Assembly (NCBI GenBank): GCA_023897205.1 | Contig: JAHWDD010000004.1 | Location: 6,076,001-6,140,000 of the forward strand | Direction of reading: 5' to 3' | DNA length: 64,000 nt | From: Exophiala sp. HKRS030 | Lineage: Eukaryota; Ascomycota; Eurotiomycetes; Chaetothyriales; Herpotrichiellaceae | Shown: one piece after another, positions 46,928 to 58,263 of the stretch | Position numbering within the stretch: the stretch's first letter is position 1 | Layout of the letters: each line of letters begins with the position of its first letter | Translations under genes and position numbers: made by a program | Notes under the pieces: generated by a model | What the model saw: only the letters and a program-made list of their open reading frames with translations | Told to the model about the DNA's origin: nothing | Database searches by the model: none

Positions 46928-47607
46928 ATGGACATGGCTCCTCACATCATCCCCGAACCACTACCTCAGACCACCACCACATCACCCTCACCATCACAGC
47001 ACAACCTATTCAACCCTCTCCCTCTCTCCGCGTCACAGGAAGCTCAAGTCCGAGATATATACCACAAACGAGTCCGTGCAAAATGTGCCCAAGAAATCAA
47101 AGGTATGAATACAATGCTTCACGCAATCTCTGACAACTTCCCCCCGTCATCACACCACTCCTAAAATCTAACATATGTCATTTGCACTCTCCAGACTTCG
47201 CCGCCTGCGCCGCCGGTCGCACCTTCACCGTGACATGGACATGCCGTGCCCAACACTTCGCCATGAACAGCTGCATGATCGCACACGCCACGAAAGCTGA
47301 AGCCGATGCTGCACGAGAAGAATGGTTTGCTGGCGTATTGGAGCGGAGGAAGCAGAAGGAAGCCGAGTTGGCCGCCGTCGAGAAGAGGAGGGTCGAGGTC
47401 ATTGCAATGATGCGCAAGCAGGAGGAGAAAGAACGCATCGAGCTGGAGCAGAAAAAAGCTCAAGATGCCGCCAAATTGAAGACATCCGACGTCGTGACTG
47501 TGCCTGCAGTGGCTCCTGTTGCTGCAGGTGGTCCAGGACACGAGGAGAAGAAAGGCGGCTGGTTCTGGGGAAGTGAATCCTCTGGAGGCATCTTTACCGC
47601 TTCTTGA
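46928..47607 (+). CDS. CMC1: Cmc1-like twin CX9C mitochondrial protein
   Basis: Exon 1 (46928-47102) and exon 2 (47195-47607) are joined across a 92-bp intron with a GTATGA donor and CTCCAG acceptor. The join completes the first CX9C pair: C in RAKCAQEIK, then DFAACAAGR; the second pair is in TCRAQHFAMNSCM. About 195 residues. Cmc1 proteins fold in the intermembrane space through Mia40 and help cytochrome c oxidase assembly and copper handling. The C-terminal Lys/Glu-rich helix (ERRKQKEAELAAVEKRR) and a Gly/Trp-rich end (KKGGWFWGSE) extend the fungal version beyond yeast Cmc1. The second Met at 46934 is an equally possible start. Confidence 0.88.
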
Positions 47608-49239
47608 GAAAACTGGATGGACACGGCAACGTCTTCCTGGAAATCCCCAGATCGTCGGCATCAGGGACACCGTGGCTCAATTCCACAGAACGCAACTGGT
47701 TTGGGACCAGTGCATTCTCCGAATCTCATCTCTCGATACGCAGCTACTGCACGGCTACCAGCATTGCTATGTCTGAAGTGGCCTTCCTTGCAGCCTCGTC
47801 GGGTAGTCACAAGATTGGGACGGTTTAATATGAGCACACACGAGGATCGGTCACGGCGATGTTTCAATTCACGCTTTACCGGAAATGACATCAAACTTCG
47901 AGAATTCAAGTTGTGGGGTGTTGATTCTATCCATCAGTTTTGATAAGATCATATTTCGGTCTTGTGAATGCTATACTGGATGGACGGTACAAGAGACCCT
48001 GGCGGAATCTTCGCAAGACTAAGCACACCAAGGATCTTTTCAAATATTCTGACTAGGTTGCTCGGGTCGACCTACTTCTGTGATAGGCTCCCGACCAGCG
48101 CATCCTGGGATCATTCCCAATCGCAAGAAGATGGACCATACGATGACATGAGAAGTCCTGAATGACAACCCTCTGATGGCACGACAACAATGCTATCATG
48201 CGCACCCTTCCTTTGCGGTGATGGGAACGACACGACATTTCCGAGCATCACCTCCTGTTTCGTTCCGAACCCCTGTCTCTTTCCCGGCTATAATCACATT
48301 CCGGACTTTCGCATTGTTCCGCCGGTTCCTCATTGTGATCCGCGAATCCCCCTCCCAGATTACATACCAGAAAAAGGCCAAGATAATACTGAGCAATACG
48401 AAAACTCGAGTTTCATACTTCTCAGCCTCCGTTCTTGGCCATAGAGAAGGCATGATATGCCTGACCGAAAAGGAGGTTACGATCGAGGCCGTGATCGGTG
48501 TGGAGAAAATATATTGTCAAGATCGTCCGAAGACACTGTCTTGAGAACCAAACAGTCAGCAGTAGTTCACTGGGGAGCGTGGGAATCTATCCCTGGTATG
48601 CGGTTGGGATGACGGGCTCTGTACAGAATAGGGTGATGGCTGTACCTTGAGACGGTCCTGTGCTGGTATTATTTGGGTCGACTTTGACCTGACTTGAAGG
48701 GTATAGACTGGGAATTACGATCTCTTCGATGAGGGTAAGAGGACTAGAACTACAGGAAGAAGAGGAGTTGGTTTGTATACTGTCAGGCATAGAGGCGAGG
48801 CATCAAACGCGACTCACCAGCCTGACTGGTGAGCGTGTTTGTACAGCACATCACATCCGGCACCTCGTACACATGAGCGGTTTGGAAAGCCTTGCAAACG
48901 GAATCAACCTGTATGTATCCTTGGTCCGAAGCTTGGGAGTCAGAGCGTGCCCAAGTCCCAAGAGGTAGATGTACAATAGTCCAACATAGAGGAATCTCGC
49001 TGTATAATCTGCTACAATCACAACTCGATTCATTATTACTGCGTACCCAAGTTCTCACCAGGATCGTCTTTACTCTTTCTCTGCAAGATAAAATAAATCC
49101 GCCTTGTTGGCAATCAACGGCCAGCGTTCAACTCTGTACAATCTTTTCATGAGCCCTACCACAAACGGGTCAAAATGAGTTCCAGTATACTGTATTCTAC
49201 CTCTCCGGTCATAACTTCAACCCACCCCTCTCTACACGC
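47608..49239. other. Convergent 3' intergenic region, no gene seen
   Basis: About 1.6 kb between the Cmc1 and aminotransferase 3' ends. Short ORFs on both strands around 48.2-48.5 kb overlap each other and show no family features. Confidence 0.45.
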
Positions 49240-50637
49240 CTACCACGTCAAGGCACTCCGCCACTTGTCGACAAACGACTTCAACGCCTGTACAAACGTC
49301 GCGACATGGTCATCGGTGATGAGAATGTTCAGCGCGATAAACCCTCTCTGGGCCAAATACACGCCACGCTGCAACATCCAATGGTAGTACAGCCCCTGCA
49401 GGACATCGCGGTCAGGCCCGGCAAAGTGGATCACCATGAGACTGCCGACGCCCTTGACGAACATCTTGGGCGGGCGGTGGGGATGCGCAGCCTCGTGCAT
49501 CCTGTCGTCGAGGATCGGGCTGGTCGGCACCACAACGCCGCTGCCGCCGACGGCACTCACGCCAGACTCGTGCAGCACCGTCTCGATGCGCCGCTTCATG
49601 TCCTCGCCCCGCTCGTTCAGCGCATTGATGACCTCCTTCGTAAGGAGCGCGCACCCGGCCAGCCCCGCACGCATGGTGAAGACATTATTGTTGAATGTGC
49701 CCGGGTGCTCGAGGCTGCCGGAGCGCGGGTCGTACAGCTGCATAATGTCGCGGCGGCCGCCGAACAGGCCGAACGACATGCCGCCGCCGACCCATTTGCC
49801 CAGCGTCATCAGATCCGGGGTGACGCCCGTCGTGGCCCCGAGTCCGCTGTAACCCAGTCGCGACGTCATGACCTCGTCGAAGATCAACAGCGCGTTGTTC
49901 TGCGTCGCGAGCCGGCGCAATGTGCTCAGGAACTCGGCCGTCGCTTGGTAGCACCCGCCAGACCCCAGCATGGGCTCGACCAGGATCGCGGCCAGGTGGC
50001 CTTGCGTTGCGGCGTCGTTGACGAGAGCCTCGGTGCCGCTGACGTCGTTGTACGTGCCGACCACGAAGTCGTGGGGCAGGTTGATGGATTTCTTGGTCGA
50101 CGGCGTGCGGCCGGAGATGGTCGAGCCGTGATATCCCTTGGTGAAGAGCAGGATTTTGGACTTGCCTGTGTAGGCGAGCGCGGTGGCGATGGCCATCATG
50201 TTGGCCTCGGTGCCGGAATTGACGAAGCGCACGAGTTCGAGAGTCGGCGCGAACCGCTTGACGACGACCTCGGCCAGCGCGCTCTCGTACGCATTGTGTC
50301 CGCCGTAGTTCCACCCGGACGAGAGAGCAGATTTGATGGCTGTATGGATCACTGGGTGGTTGTGCCCGTAGATGCCGGCGGTGTATTCGCCGAGGAAGTC
50401 GATGTAGGTGTCGTTGTCGAGTGTTGTCAGCGTTGGACCTGAGCCCGAGGCAATGGTTAGTGGGAAGGGGGTTGTGTGTAGCACCGTGCGTGTGTTGCCA
50501 CCAGGGAGGAATTGACAGGCTTGTGTATGGTGGGATTGTGATTGAGGGTTCTTGGTGGTGTAGAGTTTATGTGCTTCTTCTAAGGCGAGGCCGAGTTCTT
50601 GGGCCGTACTGGCACTGCTGGGTTCTATGGATCCCAT
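49240..50637 (-). CDS. Class III PLP aminotransferase, glutamate-1-semialdehyde aminomutase-like
   Basis: Single exon, 465 residues. Fold type I landmarks: LPGGNTRTVLHTTPFPL at the N-terminus, YIDFLGEYTAGIYGHNHPVI, the phosphate site FVNSGTEANMMA, IFDEVMTSRLG (Asp binding the pyridine N) and the Schiff-base Lys in LMTLGKWVGGG. This is the GSA-aminomutase-like branch of class III aminotransferases, which in fungi is not used for haem synthesis (fungi use the succinyl-CoA route), so the substrate is some other amino compound. The gene is clearly more GC-rich than its neighbours, which also produces long false ORFs on the opposite strand. A TATATAA lies about 115 bp upstream (50752-50758). Confidence 0.94.
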   Translation of the reverse strand: MGSIEPSSASTAQELGLALEEAHKLYTTKNPQSQSHHTQACQFLPGGNTRTVLHTTPFPLTIASGSGPTLTTLDNDTYIDFLGEYTAGIYGHNHPVIHTAIKSALSSGWNYGGHNAYESALAEVVVKRFAPTLELVRFVNSGTEANMMAIATALAYTGKSKILLFTKGYHGSTISGRTPSTKKSINLPHDFVVGTYNDVSGTEALVNDAATQGHLAAILVEPMLGSGGCYQATAEFLSTLRRLATQNNALLIFDEVMTSRLGYSGLGATTGVTPDLMTLGKWVGGGMSFGLFGGRRDIMQLYDPRSGSLEHPGTFNNNVFTMRAGLAGCALLTKEVINALNERGEDMKRRIETVLHESGVSAVGGSGVVVPTSPILDDRMHEAAHPHRPPKMFVKGVGSLMVIHFAGPDRDVLQGLYYHWMLQRGVYLAQRGFIALNILITDDHVATFVQALKSFVDKWRSALTW

Positions 50638-51944
50638 GATGATTCCGAGTTATGCGAGGATGGCCCTTTTGACGATGGATGACCAGTTGTTTTGAGTTGA
50701 TTAGTTTGTGATCATCTCCTCACGTCAGCGAAGATTTGAGGATGGGGGGCTTATATAAGTTGTCGTTTTGTAGACGATAAATATTCCCGACTCCAGGTAT
50801 TCCTCGGATGTTATGTTAGAACAGAGTTCAGACTACATATATACAGGCAAGGAATTGGTTGAAAAGAAAGAGGGCCAACAGCATTGGCCGGTAGATAATT
50901 CATTGACCGTAGATATATGAATATTTTGTAACTTTGGACAGGGTATACATCGACGCCTTGTGATGAGCGTCTTAGATAACGAATTGCGGGGAAAGATATC
51001 GTCAGACGTCCAATATGATTCACATATGGGCTCTCTAGCTTTCAGAATGAGTTATATTGTGAAGAATGTAGCGCCCTGTGATGGAATATGATGAGGTTTG
51101 CCCAATCAAGTATGATTTCTACATCTTGTCATTGGGTTGACTCTTGAGTAAAATATCGATTGATTTGGACCGTTGGAAGTTGTCGATTGGAGAAGCACGT
51201 GAAAAATGGGAAAAAGGAAACAACGAAGACGGGATGCTCCTGCCACTTAACTAACTACCATGTACCTGAACCTAGTTACACTGCTCATAAATTTCAGTAA
51301 CTGCTTAGTGCTGTTGTATGACTCGATTTTGACTGATAAACTTCAGTCGGTGATATCCTTCTTGCTCTTGATTTATCACCACGTGCTATCTTTAATGGGC
51401 TGGACGTGCTTGTGCCAAAATCTGTTTCGTTGTACTTTGTGTGATGACCAACAAGAGATGGACATGAGGAGGGCAACTAAGTGGACTGGTCCTTAGTCAC
51501 TTGGTTCCTATTTGGACACCTCCTTGCGTCTCTCCAGGAACATTCTCAAGTGCCTACCTAGGTAATTAGTGTTATATAGGAACAACCTCTTTTCAACGCA
51601 CCCCTTGCTCACTCTCTGCCTCTCTGGTCTGTCCGCTACCTGGTGGTACAGGCATTGTGACTGAAACAGAGACATCATACTCGCCGTCATTGTAAGCCCA
51701 GGAGATACAAACTACTTAAGCACTTACCCCGCTCTAGGAGCCTCCTACGACCAATCCCCCTTAAGTGCCCCTCCATGCGCCTAACGAGATCTTCTTAGGT
51801 AAAGAACAGTCGAACCCTCCCCTGCCCCCTCCCTCCCTTAAAACTCAAGCCTGATCCTGTTCTTCCCGACAGCCAAGCAATTACTCCTCGGCCCTCTGCC
51901 TCCAGGCCTTCCAACTAAGACACAAACAGCTGCAGTTGACCAGC
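50638..51944. other. Divergent promoter region between the two aminotransferase genes
   Basis: About 1.3 kb with no gene. TATATAA at 50752-50758 suits the minus-strand gene. Confidence 0.5.
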
Positions 51945-53597
51945 ATGAGTTTCTCGGGCAGACGCGTCTCGTCCTTGAGATCCGCTTTGCAGAAGAGTGC
52001 TGATGGTCGTCGATTCTCCATCCATCCAGAGGACGAGGAGGCTTCGACCCCACATCAATCCCTCAGAGCTCACCCTTCCCATTCCCGTCCTCACGCTGGC
52101 CTAGACACTACCAGAGGAAGTACTGGTGTCATATGGTATGGGATATCGGTTATCTTCCCTGTCCTAGTGACAGACCATTTTTCTGACTGCTCCTTATAGG
52201 TGTACCGAACAAGCCTCGAAACATGGCTTCCTCGAAGAACCTCAGAAATGGGCCAATCTAGGCCAGGGTGCGCCAGAAGTCGACGATGACATCGAAGGCT
52301 GTTTTCCTCGACCCACCTCGATCGAACTCACTCTGAACGGTAGAGAATATGGCCCTACTGCGGGTATCAAGACTCTCAGAGCGGCAATAGCCAACCTGTA
52401 TAATGAGAACTACCGCAAGGGAAAAGACAGCCAATACTCTTGGGAAAATGTCTGTGTCGTACCAGGTGGAAGAGCTGGGCTGATCAGGATAGCCGCTGTG
52501 CTGGGAAATGCATACTTGGGCTTCTTCATTCCTGACTACACCGCCTATAACGAGGTGCGTAGATTTTGACCAGTGCAGATCTGCCCACGAACTAATCTTT
52601 CGCCAATCAACAGATGTTGAGCTTGTTCAAGAACTTTGTTGCAATCCCAAGTCCTTTATCAGCGCAAGACGGATATCATATCCATGCCGACAAGATCGCC
52701 GAAGAACTAGCTCGTGGCACTTCGGTCATTTTGACATCAAATCCCAGAAACCCCACAGGACACGCCCTTGATCCTGAAGAATTAGCTCTCATTCAAGACA
52801 TCTGTCGTGACCGAGCCACTCTAATCTTCGACGAGTTCTACGCAGGATACAACTACAGCAGCGATTGTGATGGTAGCACCGTGTCTGCGGCAAGCAACGT
52901 CATCGATGTTAACAGAGATGATGTTATCCTGATCGACGGACTAACCAAACGATTCCGACTTCCCGGATGGCGTGTAGCGTGGATCGTGGGACCCAAGGAC
53001 TTCATCAACGCTCTAGGCTCCTGTGGTAGCTACTTAGACGGTGGCACCAACGTACCCTTCCAGGAAGCCGCAGTGCCCATGCTCGACCCGCCAAAGGTCA
53101 AAGAAGAAATGAAAGCATTGCAGACCCATTTCAAGATGAAGCGCGACTATGTGCTGAAGCGCCTGAACGAGATTGGATTCACCCAAGGCGATCAATCCGT
53201 GCCGGACAGTACCTTCTACATCTGGCTGGACCTGACGACACTGCACCCGCCGCTACCCAAGAAAAGCGTAATCGACCTATCCAACGGCTTAGCCTTCTTC
53301 GACGCCCTGCTACAGGAGAAAGTAATCGTGGTACCAGGCATTTTCTTCGATCTCAACCCGGCCAAGCGGAGAGATCTATTCGACAGTCCATGCCACCATT
53401 TCGTGCGCATCAGTTATGGGCCCAAGTTGGACGTGCTCAAGTTGGGTCTTGATGGGATTGAGCGAGTCGTCAAGCGTGCCAGAGGTGAGTTTGGTCAGTA
53501 TGACAGTGCTATCCATGATGAACCCGAGGCCTCGTCGCCCAAGAGCCCGACTTTTCGATGGAAAAAGGGTTACGGACAAGGTGAACAACACAATTGA
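51945..53597 (+). CDS. Class I/II PLP aminotransferase
   Basis: Three exons (51945-52135, 52200-52554, 52614-53597), 509 residues. Landmarks: EYGPTAGIKTLRAAIANLYN, VVPGGRAGLIRIAA, TSNPRNPTGHAL (Asn of the PLP site), LIFDEFYAGYNYS (Asp/Tyr) and the Schiff-base Lys in GLTKRFRLPGWRVAW; the substrate-carboxylate Arg is in HHFVRISYG. It belongs to the broad aspartate/ACC-synthase-like superfamily; the amino donor is not apparent. A Ser/Arg-rich N-terminal extension (SFSGRRVSSLRSALQKS) precedes the enzyme and could be a targeting or regulatory tail. Both introns have clear GT..AG ends and restore the family pattern. Confidence 0.92.
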
Positions 53598-54056
53598 CCC
53601 TCCAGGCACCTCAGCGGAGTGAATAATGTGAAGAATGGAACAGTGATTGCAAATGCTGAAGAGATTCTCATGGATAGGACAATGTGAGACATGAAAAAGA
53701 AGATGATGATTTATGAAATTTAGGGTTACAAGTTTTTCCATCTCATGACGATTGATGAAGACAACCATTCCTAGATGCTTTCTCCCCTTTGCACACAAAA
53801 CGCCTGTGTTTACAATTCTGATTAAGATATCGTGACATCAACACACGCAACTTTCTCTCTCGCTCGTCCATCCACCCATCCACAACCCAATATTGTTCTT
53901 ATCGATGCTCTTCTAACTCATTATCCCTCCTCTCGCGGACGTCGATCCACCATTGTCGGTCATAGCCCCGGGGTCGGCAGCTTGGGCAGCTTAACTTTAG
54001 GCAGTTTCACCTTCGGCAGTTTGACCTTTGGGAGTTTGACCTTGGGAAGAGCCAGA
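53598..54056. other. Convergent 3' region holding a KVKLP-coding repeat on the minus strand
   Basis: The left part is 3' flank of the aminotransferase. The right part (about 53970-54050) is an array of 15-bp units that reads Lys-Val-Lys-Leu-Pro on the minus strand, described under findings. Confidence 0.5.
53970..54045 (-). repeat. 15-bp tandem repeat coding (KVKLP)4 then KLP
   Basis: Four units and a partial fifth encode KVKLP on the minus strand, ending LPTPGL and a TGA. Differences between units fall at third codon positions and keep the peptide the same. Confidence 0.8.
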
Positions 54057-54915
54057 TCAAGCCCTGACGATCAGTTCCTTCGGTTAGCCTTTAGGACGGA
54101 TATTTCCAAAAAGTTGCCCGGAGGGTTGGCGGATTTTGTTTCAACTGTTTGTCCTTTTGGGGAGGAAAAAGGCGACAGAAGATTAATCACAACCCTCCGG
54201 ACAAAGGGGGAAGAATGGATGGGGAGGAGCTAATATACTTACAATAAAGCCAGCGTCAGGTCACCGTGGATGTGCGCCTTCAACTCGATCTCAATGTCGA
54301 GATTCAATTCTATCCGCAGCTTGAGTCCGTCTTGGTCCATGGGGTCTCGCCCGCTCGAGTCCTTGGAGTCGTACGGCTGCGCCGTCTCGAGTGGTTGCGA
54401 GGGTGGTGGTCCCACCCAGGGGATTTCACCGCGCAGCATCCGTGCGTACGACACGGGGCCCATCATGGATTGCGAAGGTGGTTTGATGTATTCGAAGGGT
54501 TGCGTCTCGGTGATGTCCTGGGCGGAAGGGTTCTTCAGCCACTGTGGGTGTTCTTTGTCGACGTACTGCTTAGGTGGCAGGTTTTGTTCTTCTTCGCGCT
54601 GCATTTGCTGGTTCCGTCGTGCCAGTTGTCTCTGTTGCTGCTGCTGGGGCTCGTCCTCTTCACCGATGGCTGCCATTGACTGGGCCGATGCATTGCCGGC
54701 AGAGGCCTTGGCTTGTGATTGGCGTTGACGTTGGTTCTGGCGACGTCGTCGACGAGATTGTGACCTCGACCGCGACTCGTAGCCCTGATCGTCGTCGTCA
54801 ACTGTTGTGCTTGACACGTCTGAGTTGCTGCGTTGCGGTTGTGGTCGGCCACCCTTTTTCTTGTTGCCTGGGTCTTTTCCGGTGTGGGAGTCTGTGTTGG
54901 TTCGTCGTCTGCCAT
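54057..54915 (-). CDS. Disordered Gln/Arg-rich protein with conserved LDIE..LKA.IHGDLTL C-terminus
   Basis: The main open frame (about 54890-54243) encodes a polar low-complexity protein (SRSRSQSRRRRRQNQRQRQS; Gln runs) followed by a folded-looking segment (YVDKEHPQWLKNPSAQDITE; GPVSYARMLRGEIPWVG) and the C-terminal motif LRIELNLDIEIELKAHIHGD, TLALL. A GTAAGT donor at 54242 splices to a tiny final exon ending at 54057 (stop after one residue). The best start, ATG at 54915 in the context AAAATGG, is in a different frame from the main body, so an unrecognised small intron or an indel lies near 54780-54870. No function is known. The gene at 57059 shares the C-terminal motif. Confidence 0.6.
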
Positions 54916-57058
54916 TTTGTTTTATTGTGATGGACGAAAGTGATTGTCGATGGGATGAGCCGAGCAAAAAGAAGGGTTCAAGCTGAGCGGGGAGAAGGTA
55001 GAAGAGTCAAGAGGATCGAGGGAATTTGATTCTTGTGCCGCACAATAATGAACAGCAATTGTACAGTTTGTGAACGTGGAACGGAAAAAGCATGAGGCGG
55101 GGGAGAAGGGAATGGCGTATAGTAGTGGTGATTGAATGTCTGGAGTGTACTGTATGTATAACGACATCATCGCGACCAGGATGTGAGCTGTGTGTTGATG
55201 AAAAAGACCTGTTTCAAGGGCAATCTGCTCCTAGCTTACCCTGCCATGCCTGCGGATGATGGAGACGATGGCGTATGCGATGTGCATGTTTTCAAAGCGG
55301 CGAGATATGAGATCAGGAACTTGCCATTGTCGATTGTCCATGGGCCATCATCGACGATGTCAAATGTGGAGCCTTCAAATGACACGGACAACGTGGTAGG
55401 GATCACCCTTCTGGTTAAAGACTAGGGGCACCAAAGGGGGCACGGGGGTTCGTCTAGGTACTCGGTAGGAGAAAAAGAGTGTCAGGGTGTGCCCACGAGG
55501 ACCCCATAATCAATGTGTGAAGTTGGAAGAATCCTGGCATGCCCATCTTTTGACAGATGGAAATTCCGTATCTCTAACGGGAGAGGGTGTGGAGTAAGTG
55601 GAGGCCTAGGCGTGGCTTCAGTACCGAATTAAGAGCATGCTTTTGGGACCTTTGAGCTCTAGTCTGGTTTTAAGTAGAGTTTAGCACGCCTAGGCCAAGA
55701 AATTACCCCTTAAGCGACACTTTAGCCCCAGATTTCTCCTCTCTTGGGTGCTGCCAAGGGCGGCCGTTGTGGCGTCAGAGTTTCCCAGATTCCGTGTCTG
55801 TTCGACTTTGGTACCACTGAATACGTGGCCTTCGGGCTCTGAGGCCCCTAAACTCCCACTCTCCTAGGCACTGGCAGGCACCTAAAGGCTAATGTGTAGA
55901 GATGCCACTGGCCTCCGTGCTTTTCTTAGGCTCGTACCTCCTTCGGCTGGTCGGCCCAAAGTTTACAATGACTTCCGGTTTCCTGTTCCGCCAATGACGA
56001 CACTTTGAGCTGAACTCTGAATCGAGATCAACTCTCAATCTCCTCCCGATCTCCTGCTTAGCGACGTGGGAATATGGGCACTGGCACGCTGGCATCTTCG
56101 CTTAGAACGAGTCATGCCATTTCCCAATCGTCATTCTAAATTCTCCTCCAACAGACACTCATTAGATATGGGGTTTTCGGCACTCGGAGTTCGTCAATAC
56201 TGGGTACCCTGGTGGTGTCCCGCTTATACAGCTACAGTGCTATGCAAAAAGTATTTGCACACCCTTAAAATAGCCTGCTACTTTGATTGGCTCAAATCTT
56301 GTTTTGAAGCTTGTGATTGGCCTATTGGGCAAATTAAAGCGGCAAGTGTGCAAATACTTTTTGCATAGCACTGTACCTAACAGTCAAGAGTTGAAAATCT
56401 CTATGGACAGACTTGGTCATGATGGGTATGAAGTGGATGCCTCTTGGATGCCGTTGACAAGGGTTGACAACCAAGGACATGTTTACCATCCTCTCTCCAC
56501 AATCCACTGACGTCTTTTGTAGTCCCGATGAGTTATCCCTGCCGACTACCACGCCCAAAGGAGCCCACCATAACGCACCATTCGTGCCGATGACCGTTGC
56601 GTCTCTCTAGCTCCTAGGATGTTACACACGAGCCTGACCTTATCCTTGTTCCTCGTCAGCCACACTATTCGATCGATGCCATCGTGCATCATAAAACACC
56701 CCTAAAACAGGATTAAGGATCATTTCTCCATCTTCTCCCCTGCCATCAAAGCCAAGGTACACGACCTGTGGCGCTCTCACACATGGTACACCGTCAAAAG
56801 CAGCAGGATTCGACGTCATTGCGTGCGTGTTGACCTTGCACACGACGAAAATCATGTTGCAACCAGGACCATTTCGATCTTCATCTGACGTCGTTGTGGA
56901 CATGTACTTGATGCCCTGCAGTCATGCCTACTTTCTGTCAAGACTCGACCACAATTAGACCCGGTATTCTTACGTCGATTCTCTTCTGTTTTGCATACTA
57001 CTCATCTTAACATTCCCCTCCCACACCTTTCAAAGTCCCCTCTTCTGATTCTTTCGCA
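54916..57058. other. Divergent intergenic region containing a MITE
   Basis: About 2.1 kb between the two paralogous genes. Apart from the transposon at 56235-56373 I see no gene; small ORFs near 55.2-56.1 kb show no domain. Confidence 0.5.
56233..56375. mobile_element. 139-bp Tc1/mariner-type MITE with 28-bp perfect TIRs and TA target duplication
   Basis: The element runs 56235-56373. Its ends, 56235-56262 and 56346-56373, are perfect inverted complements starting CAGTGCTATGCAAAAAGTAT. TA flanks both sides (56233-56234 and 56374-56375), the target site of Tc1/mariner elements. The 83-bp interior has no ORF, so it is non-autonomous and would need a transposase from elsewhere. Confidence 0.93.
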
Positions 57059-57860
57059 ATGTCTGAACAAGAATCAAAGACTACAGAAGAAACAAATCTC
57101 GGCGGAAATCTCGACGCCGCCGGTTCTGCCTCTGCTGCTGGAAGTTTAGGAGCCTCAGCATCCTCGAAAAAATCAGAAGAAAAAAGGAAGCCGAAGAAGT
57201 TGGGTCAAAAGGGCGCCAACGGAACCCCAGCTAAAGAAGAAGCCGACGTCGACGTCAACGGTGAAGCCGAAGCCCCATCCACACCTTCCAAAATGTCGGA
57301 CCAACAATCTACTCAAGCTTCTCGCTCAAAGTCGCGACAAGCAAGTCGAGCCCGCGGTCGAGGCTCGAGCCAACCTCCTAGTGACACCGATAGCGCCTAT
57401 CGAAGCGACGTGTCACAGAAAGGCAAACGGAACCGGAATCGCAATCGAGGAAAAGCCCAAGCTCAGTCGCAAGCCCAATCGCAAGATCAAGATGGCGGCC
57501 TTCTAGGTGGTGGTGGCCCTCTAGGCGCCGTAGACGAAGTTGGAGAGACTCTCAACGGTGTGACAGACGGAATTGGCAACACTGTTAACGACACGGCCGG
57601 AAAAGCACTCAGCGCACCACATGAGGCATTAGGCGGCTTATTGAGCAACAAGAAGAAAGGCAAGCAAGCCCAAGGCAAAGGTGGCCAGGAGGCTGAGGAG
57701 AAGGACGAAGGGGAGAACGAACAACTGAGATTGAGACTCGATCTCAACCTGGATATTGAAGTTCAGCTTAAGGCTAAGATCCACGGTGATTTGACTTTGG
57801 GTCTATTGTACGTTGCAAAAATTCCAACAGGTGCGAATGCTAACGTCTCACAGAAACTAG
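57059..57860 (+). CDS. Disordered protein, paralogue of the 54-kb gene in its C-terminus
   Basis: Exon 1 (57059-57807), a 46-bp intron (GTACGT..CTCACAG, branch GCTAAC), then a 7-nt exon to the stop at 57860; 251 residues. The body is rich in Ser, Lys, Gln and Gly (SRSKSRQASRARGRGSSQPP) with a stretch predicted to be helical (GAVDEVGETLNGVTDGIGNT) and ends LRLRLDLNLDIEVQLKAKIH, GDLTLGLLN. The same C-terminal motif ends the minus-strand gene 2 kb away. If the intron were not removed, the frame would extend another 100 residues of unrelated sequence, so splicing is the better model. No function is known; the basic, disordered make-up would suit nucleic-acid binding or a scaffold (inference only). 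Confidence 0.78.
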
Positions 57861-58263
57861 TGCTTGATCTAGTACTTTGCCGTCGTCCATTTGTTGCCCT
57901 CGTTTTCTCGGATGCGAGGGGCTACGGTTTTCATCCAGATCCATGTACTGTTTTGGCCGAGTCCAGATATCAAGATCTTGAAGGTTGTCATAAGGAGTTG
58001 ATGCCAATTTGCATTTTACTTGCAGGAAGGAGTCTCTGTAGTCTATGTAATAAAATTATCATGACCCGGTTTATCCTATTATCCCCCAAAGCTAGACGTT
58101 GTCCGAATATCTTGTCCAGGAGGAACTGATTAATCGGCTTATAGAGAGTCGTCACGTGACAGTCACTTAGGTCATGACATCTCTAATTCGGCATTGGTCA
58201 AACTCAAGTGTTTATACACTCGCACCCAACCTCTGGGTTTCATGTCTATCTAATAATTCTTAA
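57861..58263. other. Intergenic, Mss1 promoter
   Basis: About 400 bp, no gene seen. Confidence 0.5.

Noticed and set aside
49306..50442. 378-residue plus-strand ORF opposite the class III aminotransferase
   Set aside because: It is a GC-rich antisense shadow; the minus strand has all aminotransferase motifs.
53832..54233. Plus-strand ORF coding FGSLTLG repeats
   Set aside because: It is the reverse reading of the minus-strand KVKLP array; the third-position pattern supports the minus strand.
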